From Collinsella aerofaciens (GTDB taxonomy: Bacteria > Actinomycetota > Coriobacteriia > Coriobacteriales > Coriobacteriaceae), in contig NZ_JAHONA010000014.1 of assembly GCF_019131995.1 (NCBI RefSeq), positions 1-52,354 of the forward strand: a stretch of DNA of 52,354 bases, written 5' to 3'. A model generated the notes under the pieces. The model searched no databases. It saw nothing but the letters and a program-made list of their open reading frames with translations, and was not told the origin of the DNA. The translations under genes were made by a program, and so were the position numbers. Shown piece by piece: positions 9,691 through 18,941 of the stretch. Within the stretch, counting starts at the first letter, position 1. Every line of letters starts with the position of its first letter.

Positions 9691-11097
9691 ATGTCTCTTG
9701 CTGATGTCTTTAGCCTGCTCGTTTTGGGTCAGGGCAAATCCGGTCTCGATGTCGCCCGCTGGGCGTTGGCACATCCCGAGCGCGTAAGTGCCGTTACCGT
9801 GTATGGCGGTGGCACCTCTGAGCCCAATGACGCCACGCGTGCGCTCGAGGCTGCTGGTGCGTCGTTTGTCTATGGGACCGAACAGGTCGAGGGCGCCTAT
9901 GACGTATGCGTGACGTGCCCGGGCATCTCGGAGTTCTCGGGCTTCTTTAAGGCCGGGCGCGAGCATGCCGCCCAGATTATGGGTGAGCCCGAGTTTGCCT
10001 ATCGCCTGTCGCCCGATAACTGGATTGCCATCACGGGCACCAACGGCAAGACGACCACCACGTCGCTGGCTGATTATCTGCTTAAGGCTGCCGGCGAGGC
10101 CAGCGTTGCTGTCGGCAACATCGGCGAGCCGCCGGTCAACGAGATTGACGGCCGAGCCCACAACGAGTGGTTTGTGGCTGAGCTCTCAAGCTATCAGATT
10201 GCTACGACAACCGAGCTCCACCCCCGCGTGGCGGTGCTGCTCAACATCACTCCCGACCACTTGGGCTGGCATAAGAGCCATAAGAACTACGCGCTTGCCA
10301 AGATCAAACTGTTTGACAATATGGTCGATGACGATCTGGCGGTTGTCGACGTCGAAGACGCCGGCATTCACGAGTTCGATGAGTACATCTACACGCCGGG
10401 TCGTCGCATCTGCAAGGTTGCCTTTGACGAGCCTGAGGGCGAGGATGCCGCCTTTGTGCGCGACGGCAAGATGGTCGTGCGCCTGAAGGGCGTCGAGACC
10501 CCGCTCATCGCTACATCCGAGCTCAAGATCTCGGGCCATCACAATGTTATCAATGCCCTGTGCGCCGCCACGGCTGCCTTGGCGGTCGGTGCCGATGTCG
10601 ATGGTGTCTGCCACGGTCTTGCCTCGTTCCAGCCGCTCGAGCACCGCGTGGAGCCGTGTGGCGAGATTGACGGCGTGCGCTACGTCAACGATTCCAAGGC
10701 GACCAACACCGATGCGGTCGAGAAGGCACTGACGGCATTTCCCGATGACGACGTGATCTTGCTGCTCGGCGGCCACGATAAGGGCACGCCGCTCACGGAC
10801 TTCGCGCGCGTCGTTATGGACAACGTGCGCTCGGTCGTCTGCTTTGGCGATGCGCGCGAGCGCTTCACCGCCGCTATGGACGAGGCCGATGTCGATGGCG
10901 ATGTGGATATCGCCCAGGCGGATGACCTACGCGACGCCGTGGACGTCGCCCGTTCGCTGTCGAGCCGTGGTGACGTGATCTTACTTTCTCCTGCCTGCTC
11001 TTCGTTCGATGAGTTCTCGGGCTATGAGGAGCGCGGCCGCGTGTTTAAGGACTACGTGGCCCAGCTTGCCGCTGCAGCGAAATCACAAATGGAATAG
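9691..11097 (+). CDS. murD: UDP-N-acetylmuramoylalanine-D-glutamate ligase MurD
   Basis: Adds D-Glu to UDP-MurNAc-L-Ala. The 468-residue protein starts with a Rossmann-like domain (LVLGQGKSGLDVARWAL) and has P-loop ITGTNGKTTTTSLADYLL. The Mur-ligase central segment LNITPDHLGWH follows, then the C-terminal region YVNDSKATNTDAVEKAL and LLLGGHDKGTPL, typical of MurD. It lies in the same transcript as mraY and ftsW. Confidence 0.96.
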   Translation: MSLADVFSLLVLGQGKSGLDVARWALAHPERVSAVTVYGGGTSEPNDATRALEAAGASFVYGTEQVEGAYDVCVTCPGISEFSGFFKAGREHAAQIMGEPEFAYRLSPDNWIAITGTNGKTTTTSLADYLLKAAGEASVAVGNIGEPPVNEIDGRAHNEWFVAELSSYQIATTTELHPRVAVLLNITPDHLGWHKSHKNYALAKIKLFDNMVDDDLAVVDVEDAGIHEFDEYIYTPGRRICKVAFDEPEGEDAAFVRDGKMVVRLKGVETPLIATSELKISGHHNVINALCAATAALAVGADVDGVCHGLASFQPLEHRVEPCGEIDGVRYVNDSKATNTDAVEKALTAFPDDDVILLLGGHDKGTPLTDFARVVMDNVRSVVCFGDARERFTAAMDEADVDGDVDIAQADDLRDAVDVARSLSSRGDVILLSPACSSFDEFSGYEERGRVFKDYVAQLAAAAKSQME

Positions 11098-11105
11098 GGG
11101 TTGCG

Positions 11106-12626
11106 GTGAGAGAGGAGAGCCCCCGACAAGGTATGAGGAGGCCCGACTCGGACCGTGCTTCCTCACGTCGTATCACACCGCGTTCCAGCCGCGGCGGGCA
11201 GTCGTTTAGCGAACGCTATATTGCCGGCGTTCCCGCCCGTATCATGCGCCCCCGTTTGATATTCATGGCCTGCTTGTTTACCTTGGTATGCTTTGGCCTG
11301 CTGATGGTGTACTCGGCGTCTTCGGTCGAGGCGCTGCACGAGAATGGCTCGGCGACGTTTTTTCTGGGTCGACAGGCCGCGTTTGCCGTGGTCGGTGTTC
11401 TGGCGCTGATTGCCATCGTGCGCGTTTTGCCGGACAGCTGGTTTGGGGAGGATGTGCTCAGGATCTTCCTCATAGGCATGATAGGGCTACTGTTTCTGGT
11501 GTTCTTGGTGGGCAGCGGCAGCCGTGGCGCCACGCGCTGGCTTAACATCGCCGGTATTCAGTTCCAGCCTTCCGAGTTTTTAAAGCCATTTGCCATTGCG
11601 TATTCGGCCATCATGCTTGATCGCTTCTTTTCGCCCGGTGGCAACATCAACGAATTCCTTCGCAAGATGGGCATCTACCTGGGCATTTCGCTCTTTCTGA
11701 TCTTTATCCAGCCCGATTTCGGTACTGTCCTGATCATCCTGTTGACCCTCATGTGCATGGCGTTGTTTGCGGGTCTCGACCCCAGATTTATCATCGGCGT
11801 GCTAATCTTCGGCATTCTCGTGATCGTGATTGCGCTTGTCGCAGAGCCGTACCGTATGGTGCGTATTCAGGTTGCCTTGAACCCTTGGGCCGACGAGTAT
11901 GGTGACGGCTATCAGGCCACGCTTGCCATTATGGCCTTTGCCTCGGGCGGTCTGTTCGGCCGTGGCATCGGCAACTCAACCATGAAGTACTCGTATCTGC
12001 CCGAGGCGCACAATGACTACATCCTGGCCATCATTGGCGAGGAAGTCGGTTTTGTCGGAACCGTGCTGTTCTTCTTGGTGTTTGCGATGCTGATCTACTC
12101 GGCGTTTCGCATTGCCGAGCAGGCGACCGATCGCCGGGGCGCGCTTATGGCGTCTGGCTCCGCGGTCATTCTCGCAGTGCAGTTTTTGATTAACGCGCTG
12201 GGCATCCTCAACGTGTTTCCCATGACGGGCAAACCGTTGCCGTTTATTAGCTACGGCGGTTCGTCGATTATTGTGTCGCTCATGCTTGCCGGGTTGATCC
12301 TGCGCGTTTCGTACGAGAGCGCCCGCCGCGATGAGTATGACCGCCGCCGCGAGAGCTTTGCCGTTATGGATGAGAGTACCGCCGGCGTGCCCCACGTGCG
12401 CGGCGAGCGATCTTCGCGTAACGGTTTTACCGTCCTGGATGGCTCTGCGACCGAGCCGGCAGCCCGCCCGCGTCAGCGAACGGCGCCGCAAGGTCGTCCT
12501 CAGCGCCCCAGCCCTCGCAACGCGGGCGGCGGATATAATCGAATCGATTTGAACTCGGACCCGTCGGCGCGTCTGCGTACCGACGACCAGGGACCGCGTG
12601 TACGAAGGGACTACCATGACCGATAA
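11106..12626 (+). CDS. ftsW: Septal glycosyltransferase FtsW (SEDS family)
   Basis: Polytopic SEDS protein that polymerises glycan strands from lipid II with the class B PBP. GTG at 11106 behind AGGGG is the best start. A basic N-terminal tail of about 40 residues is followed by about ten membrane segments. Motifs include LMVYSASSVEAL, RGATRWLNIAGIQFQPSEFLKP and PLPFISYGGSSIIVSLM near the end. A long polar C-terminal tail (about 110 residues, Arg/Pro-rich) follows the last segment. The last 11 bases overlap the start of murG. Placed between murD and murG, which supports FtsW rather than RodA. Confidence 0.93.
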   Translation: MREESPRQGMRRPDSDRASSRRITPRSSRGGQSFSERYIAGVPARIMRPRLIFMACLFTLVCFGLLMVYSASSVEALHENGSATFFLGRQAAFAVVGVLALIAIVRVLPDSWFGEDVLRIFLIGMIGLLFLVFLVGSGSRGATRWLNIAGIQFQPSEFLKPFAIAYSAIMLDRFFSPGGNINEFLRKMGIYLGISLFLIFIQPDFGTVLIILLTLMCMALFAGLDPRFIIGVLIFGILVIVIALVAEPYRMVRIQVALNPWADEYGDGYQATLAIMAFASGGLFGRGIGNSTMKYSYLPEAHNDYILAIIGEEVGFVGTVLFFLVFAMLIYSAFRIAEQATDRRGALMASGSAVILAVQFLINALGILNVFPMTGKPLPFISYGGSSIIVSLMLAGLILRVSYESARRDEYDRRRESFAVMDESTAGVPHVRGERSSRNGFTVLDGSATEPAARPRQRTAPQGRPQRPSPRNAGGGYNRIDLNSDPSARLRTDDQGPRVRRDYHDR

Positions 12627-13731
12627 AATGACCGTTGCTATTGCAGCCGGCGGCACGGCCGGGCACATCAACCCCGCGCTCGCCTTGGCCGAAGAGCTGC
12701 GTGACCGTGGCCACCACGTTGTGTTCGTGGGCCAGTCGCGCAAGCTCGAGGGTCGTCTGGTCCCCGAGGCTGGGTTTGATTTTGTGCCCATTACGGTCAC
12801 GGGCTTCGACCGCTCCCGTCCTTGGACGGCGCTGACCTCGCTGTGGCGTGTCAACAAAGCCAAGCGTGCGCTCGCCAGTCATTTCTCAAAGGTCGGCAAG
12901 CCCGATGCCGCCATTGGTTTTGGTGCCTATGTCGAGGTTCCGCTGCTGGGGTGGTGCAAGGGCGCGGGCGTTCCGTATCTGCTGCATGAGCAGAACTCTG
13001 TTCCGGGCCTGGCCAACAAGATGATGAACTCCCACGCCGCCCGCGTGTGCATCTCGGTGCCGGCAGCGCGTTCGGTCTTTGAGCGCGAAGGTGACCCTGA
13101 CCACGTGCTCATGACCGGCAACCCCGTACGTCGCTCGGTGATCGAGGGCGATCGCGCTCGCGGCCGCAAGGCACTTGGCGTTCCCGAGGACGCTACGCTG
13201 CTGCTCGTCTTTGGCGGTTCACTTGGCGCCCAGCACCTCAACGAGCGTGTGGCTTCGCTCAAAAACGAGCTGCTTTCGCGCAAGAACCTCTATGTGTTGC
13301 ATTCGACGGGTGCCGACGGCTTTGAGGAGACCGAGCGCGCTTTGGCGCTGACGCCCGAGGAGGCGAAGCGTTACCGCGTCCAGCCTTACATCGACAACAT
13401 GGGCGATATGCTGGCTGCTGCCGATTTGGTGCTCTCGCGTTCGGGCGCATCGAGCGTGGCCGAGATCGCTGCACTCGCCGTGCCTTCGGTGCTCGTGCCG
13501 TACCCGCATGCGACGGCCGACCACCAAACCACCAATGCCCGTTATCTGGTCGACGCTGGGGCCGGCGTGCTCTGCGCCGATGCCGATATCGACGGTTCTG
13601 CCTTTGCCGATGAACTGCTGCACCTGGTCGATGACGCGGCAGCGCGCGACGCCATGCGTCAGGCGGCGCGTGGTCTGGCTCAGGATAGGGCCGCCGCTCT
13701 TCTGGCGGATGCGGTAGAGGGTTTGCGTTAG
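12616..13731 (+). CDS. murG: Lipid II synthase MurG (UDP-GlcNAc transferase)
   Basis: Peripheral membrane GT28 glycosyltransferase converting lipid I to lipid II. ATG 12616 was chosen because GAAGGGA lies 6 bases before it and the sequence then runs straight into the family glycine loop AAGGTAGHINPALALAEEL. Other motifs are GFGAYVEVPLLGW, LLHEQNSVPGLANK, GGSLGAQHLNE and SRSGASSVAEIAALAVPSV. Length 371. Overlaps ftsW by 11 bases. A 97-base gap with no clear element separates it from murC. Confidence 0.96.
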   Translation: MTDKMTVAIAAGGTAGHINPALALAEELRDRGHHVVFVGQSRKLEGRLVPEAGFDFVPITVTGFDRSRPWTALTSLWRVNKAKRALASHFSKVGKPDAAIGFGAYVEVPLLGWCKGAGVPYLLHEQNSVPGLANKMMNSHAARVCISVPAARSVFEREGDPDHVLMTGNPVRRSVIEGDRARGRKALGVPEDATLLLVFGGSLGAQHLNERVASLKNELLSRKNLYVLHSTGADGFEETERALALTPEEAKRYRVQPYIDNMGDMLAAADLVLSRSGASSVAEIAALAVPSVLVPYPHATADHQTTNARYLVDAGAGVLCADADIDGSAFADELLHLVDDAAARDAMRQAARGLAQDRAAALLADAVEGLR

Positions 13732-13828
13732 TTAGACGGGATATCGTCGGTCGCCCTCGCGCTGATGCGGTAGGTGCGGTACAGTTAACGGGTTACAGGC
13801 AGTGTTTACGCAAGGAGTACACGAGCAC

Positions 13829-15247
13829 ATGGCTGATTCCCAGACTGCAACCTCCGCGCCCGAGTTTAAGAGCGCCCACTTTATCGGTATCGGCGGCGCC
13901 GGCATGAGCGGCATCGCCCTCGTTCTTCACGAGCGCGGTTATGCCGTTACCGGCTCCGACCTTAAGACGTCACGTTATATCCGCCAGCTTACCCGCGCTG
14001 GTGTGAAGGTGCATGTGGGCCATGAGGCCGCCACGATCGACGAGGTCAAGCCCGACGTGGTTGTTGTCTCCACCGCTATTCCGGAGTCCAACCCTGAACT
14101 CGTGCGCGCTCGCGAGCTTGGTATTCCCGTGTGGCCCCGTGCCAAGATGCTCTCTGCTTTGGGCCACGGCTACACCACCGTCGCTGTTGCCGGCACGCAT
14201 GGCAAGACCACCACGTCTTCGATGTGCGCCACCATGCTCGACCGCATGGGTCTGGATCCGAGCTTCTTGATCGGTGGCATCGTCGAGGGCTATGACACGA
14301 ACGGCAAGAACGGCTCGGGCGACTACTTTGTCGCTGAGGCCGACGAGTCCGACAGCTCCTTCCTGTTCCTGAACCCCAACGTGGTCATCGTGACCAACGT
14401 CGAGGCCGACCACCTCGATCACTACTCGGGTATCGAGGAGATCGAGGCAACTTTCGCCAAATTCATGAGCCTGGTGGGCGAGGACGGCACCGTCATCGTC
14501 TGCGGTGAGGACCCGCATCTGGTCGAGCTCGCCAAGTCGACGGGTCGTCACGTGCTTTCCTACGGCTTTGCCGAGAGCAACGACATCGTCTGCATGCACC
14601 CGGATGTCAAGGGCATCCAGAGCGATTTTATCGTTCGCTTTGAGGACGGCACTGAGCACGCTGTGGAGATCAAGAGCAATCCCGGTCGCCACAACATGCT
14701 CAACGCCACGGCGGTGCTCACCGTCGCCCATGTCCTGGGCCTTGACATCGACGCCGCCGCCAAGGCGCTCTCGAGCTTTGAGGGCGTCCGCCGTCGCTTT
14801 ACCCACGTGGGCGATATCGATGGCATCACCGTGGTCGATGATTACGGCCATCACCCCACCGAGATCAAGGCGACGCTTGCTGCTGCTTCGTCGCTGGGCT
14901 ACAAGCACGTCGACGTCGTGTTCCAGCCGCACCGCTATTCGCGCCTGCAGGCCCTGTGCGACGACTTTGCCGATGCATTTGCCAATGCCGATAAACTGCT
15001 GCTGATTGATGTGTTCTCGGCTGGCGAGATGCCCATTCCGGGTGTCACCTCTAAGATGCTCGCCGATACCGTGCGCGCCAAGCATCCTGGCAAGGAGGTC
15101 GTGTACTGCTCCAGCCGTCTTGAGCTCAATCAGGAGCTCGAGCAGATGGTGGGCGAGGGCGACCTGCTGCTCACTATGGGTGCCGGTGACGTTACGACCG
15201 TCGGTCCCGAGTTCATTGAGTATCTGACTGCCAAGAAAGACGCTTAA
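13829..15247 (+). CDS. murC: UDP-N-acetylmuramate-L-alanine ligase MurC
   Basis: Adds L-Ala to UDP-MurNAc, the first peptide step. ATG 13829 has an AAGGAG site 11 bases upstream; an in-frame GTG at 13802 lacks one. The N-terminal domain has HFIGIGGAGMSGIALVL, then P-loop VAGTHGKTTTSSM, EADESDSSFLFL, VTNVEADHLDHY and C-terminal VDDYGHHPTEIKATL with FQPHRYSR. Length 472 is normal. murB follows 5 bases later. Confidence 0.97.
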   Translation: MADSQTATSAPEFKSAHFIGIGGAGMSGIALVLHERGYAVTGSDLKTSRYIRQLTRAGVKVHVGHEAATIDEVKPDVVVVSTAIPESNPELVRARELGIPVWPRAKMLSALGHGYTTVAVAGTHGKTTTSSMCATMLDRMGLDPSFLIGGIVEGYDTNGKNGSGDYFVAEADESDSSFLFLNPNVVIVTNVEADHLDHYSGIEEIEATFAKFMSLVGEDGTVIVCGEDPHLVELAKSTGRHVLSYGFAESNDIVCMHPDVKGIQSDFIVRFEDGTEHAVEIKSNPGRHNMLNATAVLTVAHVLGLDIDAAAKALSSFEGVRRRFTHVGDIDGITVVDDYGHHPTEIKATLAAASSLGYKHVDVVFQPHRYSRLQALCDDFADAFANADKLLLIDVFSAGEMPIPGVTSKMLADTVRAKHPGKEVVYCSSRLELNQELEQMVGEGDLLLTMGAGDVTTVGPEFIEYLTAKKDA

Positions 15248-15252
15248 GTCTA

Positions 15253-16164
15253 ATGGGTCTGTTTAACGCCGTCATGGCGCTCTCGGGCATGATCGACACG
15301 GATGTGATCGAGGACGAGCGCCTTGCGCGTCATACGAGCTATCGTATCGGCGGCAAGGCCGACCTCTTTGTGACGTGCCATAGCTATCATGCCCTCCGCC
15401 GCGCCGTGGCGGTGCTCGATCGCGAGCAGGTGCCGTGGGTCATCATCGGCAAGGGCTCCAATCTGCTGGTTGCCGATGGCGGTTATCGCGGCGCCGTCAT
15501 TTCGCTCGGACGTGAGTTTCAGCGCACGGTTGTTGCCGATGACGGTTGTACGCTGACGGTCGGTGCGGGCGTGATGTTTGCGCGCCTGGTCAACGATGCC
15601 CTGTCGCGTAGCCTCTCGGGCCTTGAGTTTGCCGTTGGCATCCCTGGTTCGGTTGGCGGTGCTATATCTATGAATGCCGGCACACGGACCGAGTGGATTG
15701 GCTCGCTGGTTGAGGATGTCGTAACGTTTGACCCGGCATCCGGTATCAAACATTATGCGGGGTCCGAGATCACTTGGGGCTACCGCGAATGTAGCCTTCC
15801 CCGCAATGAGATCATCCTCGAGTGCGTGCTCAAGCTTAAACCGGCGCCCAAGGCCGACATTCGCGAGCGCATGGAGCGGTACCTGACGAGGCGCAAGCGT
15901 ACACAGCCCATGGGTCGCGCATCCTGCGGGTCGGTCTTTCGCAACCCGCCCGATGCGAGCGTGGGCAAGCTTATCGAGGATTGTGGATTAAAGGGTTTTT
16001 CGATTGGCGGCGCGGAAGTTTCGCCCGTTCACGCTAATTTTATCGTTAATAACGGAACTGCCTCGGCCGATGACGTTGCCGCGGTTATCAGACATGTGCA
16101 CGGAAAGGTGAGGGAGGCGTATGGCATCGAGCTCAGACCGGAAGTTAAATTCCTCGGCTTCTAG
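15253..16164 (+). CDS. murB: UDP-N-acetylenolpyruvoylglucosamine reductase MurB
   Basis: FAD/NADPH enzyme producing UDP-MurNAc. Visible motifs: HTSYRIGGKADLFV and VIIGKGSNLLVADGG (FAD binding), GIPGSVGGAISMNAGT, CGSVFRNPP (region of the proton-donor Ser) and HANFIVNNGTASADDV at the C-terminus. The 303-residue form without an extra domain is the short Gram-positive (type II) class. Its 3' end overlaps ftsQ by 44 bases, implying coupling. Confidence 0.96.
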   Translation: MGLFNAVMALSGMIDTDVIEDERLARHTSYRIGGKADLFVTCHSYHALRRAVAVLDREQVPWVIIGKGSNLLVADGGYRGAVISLGREFQRTVVADDGCTLTVGAGVMFARLVNDALSRSLSGLEFAVGIPGSVGGAISMNAGTRTEWIGSLVEDVVTFDPASGIKHYAGSEITWGYRECSLPRNEIILECVLKLKPAPKADIRERMERYLTRRKRTQPMGRASCGSVFRNPPDASVGKLIEDCGLKGFSIGGAEVSPVHANFIVNNGTASADDVAAVIRHVHGKVREAYGIELRPEVKFLGF

Positions 16165-17377
16165 AGCATCGAAACCCACCTTCCGCCGCGCCGGAGGGCG
16201 TTCCGGCGCGCCTGCCAAACCTCAACGCAATATCGTCGCGCACTCTAAGCCTGTCGGGCATGCTCGACAGACCAGTCGTCCGGTTGTCGGCTCGCAGCTC
16301 GGTAATCGTCCGGCCGCAAAAAAGTCCTCGCGTCCCTCGGTGACGTCAAAGCCTGTTATGGGCGCCAAGCCTGCCCGTCCTATGGCAACTCCTAAGCCCT
16401 CGACAGGAACTAAGGCGGCGCGTCCGAGTCGCACGCTGGGCGCATCGAAACCGCGCTCGCTGACATCGGTGCCGGCTACCGCCAAGAAGCCTTCGGGTAA
16501 AAAAGGCGTCAACCCGTTGTCTTTACTTAGGGCGATGGCAAATAAAACATCAGACGCCGCTTCTGTCGTTACAGGCAAAGGCAAAATCGTGGGCGGCGTT
16601 TTGGCCGTCTTGGCCGTGCTCGTCGTCGTTGCTATCGTGGTGATTAACTCTGGATTGTTTACCGCCACTGATATTCAGATTCAAGGCAGCGAGCATGTGA
16701 CGAAGCACGATGCTATCCAGCTGATCGATTTGCCCGAGGGAACGTCGCTTTTTAACGTCGATCCCGACCAGATTACCGAGGACCTCAAGCAGAACCCGTG
16801 GGTCTCGGGCGTGGATGTCCAGCGTCAGTTCCCACATACGCTCATCATTACGCCGATGGAGCGCAAGGTCATTGCAATTGCCTATATCAGCTCCGATGAC
16901 CTTGCCTGGGCCATCGGGGATGATGACACCTGGATCGCCCCGCTGTCGACGTCGGTCGAAGTGGATGACCAGGGCAACGTCATCACGACGGGGCAGGGCT
17001 CAAATACCCTGACCGGCATTGATGCCGCGCTGGCGCTCGCTAAGCACTATGGCGCGGTGTTGTTGACTGATGTCTCGGCGGATGTCGCTCCGGTTTCCGG
17101 CCAGGCAGTGAGCTCCAAGGCCGTTAAGGCTGGCTTGGATTATGTGCGTGGTTTTTCGAGCGAGTTCTTGGGACAAGTCAAGGATATTTCCACGCCTTCG
17201 GTCGAAGCCATCTCGGCAAACCTTAATAACGGCATTGAGGTGTCGCTGGGCGATTCGAACGATATCGTCAAGAAGGAGCGCGTAGTCACCAAGCTGCTTT
17301 CGCAGGTAGAGGGCGTAACGTATATCAATGTGCGCTCTCCGGGTAACTATACATTTAGGAACGCTCCGACCTCGTAG
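16121..17377 (+). CDS. ftsQ: Cell division protein FtsQ/DivIB
   Basis: Bitopic divisome protein. A long, basic, Ser/Pro/Lys-rich cytosolic tail (about 160 residues, low complexity) precedes one membrane segment (about 163-184, GGVLAVLAVLVVVAIVVIN). An outer POTRA-like domain (FTATDIQIQGSEHVTKHDA, then SLFNVDPDQITEDLKQNPWV) and the FtsQ beta domain follow. Length is 418. ATG 16121 lies inside murB behind GGGAGG. The expected ftsA does not follow; ftsZ is next, after a 199-base gap that holds its own regulatory sites. Confidence 0.9.
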   Translation: MASSSDRKLNSSASRASKPTFRRAGGRSGAPAKPQRNIVAHSKPVGHARQTSRPVVGSQLGNRPAAKKSSRPSVTSKPVMGAKPARPMATPKPSTGTKAARPSRTLGASKPRSLTSVPATAKKPSGKKGVNPLSLLRAMANKTSDAASVVTGKGKIVGGVLAVLAVLVVVAIVVINSGLFTATDIQIQGSEHVTKHDAIQLIDLPEGTSLFNVDPDQITEDLKQNPWVSGVDVQRQFPHTLIITPMERKVIAIAYISSDDLAWAIGDDDTWIAPLSTSVEVDDQGNVITTGQGSNTLTGIDAALALAKHYGAVLLTDVSADVAPVSGQAVSSKAVKAGLDYVRGFSSEFLGQVKDISTPSVEAISANLNNGIEVSLGDSNDIVKKERVVTKLLSQVEGVTYINVRSPGNYTFRNAPTS

Positions 17378-17506
17378 CGCTGGTTGATGCTTTGTTGAGG
17401 GGCCATACCACGCCGTTTATCTGGTTTGTTTGGTTTTCACGGTCAATTATTTGACTGATACGTTCATAATGTGCAAACATAATACGGTTTACCTTTGCAT
17501 TTACTT

Positions 17507-17522
17507 TCAACCTGAAGGTTAA
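17507..17522. promoter_or_regulatory. MerR-type dyad upstream of ftsZ
   Basis: TCAACCTGAAGGTTAA contains AACC/GGTT arms around TGAA, 54 bases before the ftsZ ATG. It matches the core upstream of mraZ (2984-2999) at 14 of 16 positions, which suggests one regulator acting on both promoters. A second small dyad, GTCAATTATTTGAC, lies at 17442-17455. Confidence 0.45.
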
Positions 17523-17576
17523 TGTGCGCAGGGGTCGACCCATGCTATGGCTATAACCTTTGTTCGGAGGACCGAC

Positions 17577-18731
17577 ATGCACGAGACAGAGATCAACAAC
17601 TACCTTGCCGTCATTAAGGTGGTCGGCGTCGGCGGCGGCGGTACCAACGCGGTCAATCGAATGATCGAAGAGGGCATCCGCGGCGTCGAGTTTGTTGCCA
17701 TCAACACCGATGCTCAGGCACTCGCGATCTCTGATGCCGATATCAAGGTGCACATCGGCACCGACCTTACCCGCGGCCTGGGCGCCGGCGCCAACCCCGA
17801 GGTTGGCCGCAAGGCTGCCGATGAGTCCCGCGACGACATTGCCGAGGCGCTCGCTGGTGCCGACATGGTGTTCATCACCTGCGGCGAGGGCGGTGGCACC
17901 GGTACCGGCGCTGCTCCCATCGTTGCCGATATCGCGATGAACGAGGTCGGTGCGCTGACCGTCGCCGTCGTGACCAAGCCCTTCACCTTCGAGGGCCGCA
18001 AGCGCAAGAAGAGCGCCGAGGAGGGCATTAAGACCCTCTCCGATTGCGTCGACACCATGATCGTCATCCCTAACGATAAGCTGCTCGACATCGCCGAGAA
18101 GAAGACCACCATGCTCGAGGCCTTCGCGATTGCCGATGGCGTCCTTTCCCAGGGCACCCAGGGCATCACCGACCTCATCACCGTCCCCGGTATCATCAAC
18201 CTGGACTTCGCCGATGTTAAGACCATCATGAAGCAGGCCGGTACCGCCATGATGGGTATCGGTACCTCTTCTGGGGACACCCGTGCCGTCGACGCTGCCC
18301 AGCAGGCCATCTCCAGCCCGCTGCTCGAGAGCTCCATCGATGGTGCCACGCGCGTGCTGCTCTCCATCGCCGGTTCCAAGGACCTGGGCATCCAGGAGAT
18401 CAGCGACGCCGCCGACGTTGTCGCCAACGCCGTCGACCCCGAGGCCAACATCATCTTCGGTACCGTTGTCGACGAGTCCCTGGGCGATCAGGTGCGTATC
18501 ACCGTCATCGCTACGGGCTTCTCCGACTCCAACGTCAACCGTCAGGACGAGCTCTTTGCTGCTCAGCAGTCTCAGAGCAAGGCCGCTGCCTCCGCTGAGC
18601 CGCAGCGCACCGCTCCTGCCACGAGCCCGGCTCAGGCCGCTCCGACCCGCAACGTCGGTGGCACCGAGCTTCCTAACTTCGGCAACGATCAGTTCGAGCT
18701 TCCCGACTTCCTGAAGCGCGGTAGCTTCTAA
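17577..18731 (+). CDS. ftsZ: Cell division GTPase FtsZ
   Basis: Tubulin-like GTPase that forms the division ring. ATG 17577 has GGAGG close upstream; an in-frame ATG at 17547 has no such site. N-terminal [19 protein letters not shown], tubulin signature [12 protein letters not shown] and the T7-loop region are all present. A variable linker follows, ending in the conserved C-terminal peptide [10 protein letters not shown] that binds partners such as SepF. Length 384. A terminator follows directly, so ftsZ can be transcribed separately from pgeF. Confidence 0.98.
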   Translation: MHETEINNYLAVIKVVGVGGGGTNAVNRMIEEGIRGVEFVAINTDAQALAISDADIKVHIGTDLTRGLGAGANPEVGRKAADESRDDIAEALAGADMVFITCGEGGGTGTGAAPIVADIAMNEVGALTVAVVTKPFTFEGRKRKKSAEEGIKTLSDCVDTMIVIPNDKLLDIAEKKTTMLEAFAIADGVLSQGTQGITDLITVPGIINLDFADVKTIMKQAGTAMMGIGTSSGDTRAVDAAQQAISSPLLESSIDGATRVLLSIAGSKDLGIQEISDAADVVANAVDPEANIIFGTVVDESLGDQVRITVIATGFSDSNVNRQDELFAAQQSQSKAAASAEPQRTAPATSPAQAAPTRNVGGTELPNFGNDQFELPDFLKRGSF

Positions 18732-18756
18732 GTCGTTCTTTGCATTGTTGTGCGCA

Positions 18757-18786
18757 GGGGCGTGTCCGTATGGACGCGCCCTTTTT
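18757..18786 (+). terminator. Intrinsic terminator after ftsZ
   Basis: GGGGCGTGTCC and GGACGCGCCC form a GC-rich stem with a short loop and are followed directly by TTTTT. It lies 26 bases after the ftsZ stop. Confidence 0.85.
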
Positions 18787-18819
18787 ATTTCGACTTTGTA
18801 AACTAGAACCTCCAATCTC

Positions 18820-18836
18820 TTTACGTTCCCTTTACG
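18820..18836 (+). promoter_or_regulatory. Pho-box-like direct repeat before pgeF-pst
   Basis: TTTACG-TTCCC-TTTACG is a direct repeat with an 11-base period, the layout of PhoP boxes (TTHACA repeats). A TATCCT hexamer at 18857-18862 could be the -10. The site precedes the unit pgeF-pstS-pstCA-pstB-phoU, so control by phosphate starvation is plausible but unproven. Confidence 0.4.
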
Positions 18837-18941
18837 ATTGCCTCCAGCGCAGCAGGTATCCTTTTAGAGAAGTATGACAGCCGTATAAACGCGGGCTGTA
18901 GCGGCGATGCCGCGGTACTTGTGTTATTAGGAGGCTTTAGT

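Noticed and set aside
17355..18815. Long antisense frame opposite ftsZ
   Set aside because: Gly/Asp/Val-rich translation with no domain; produced by strong codon bias of ftsZ.
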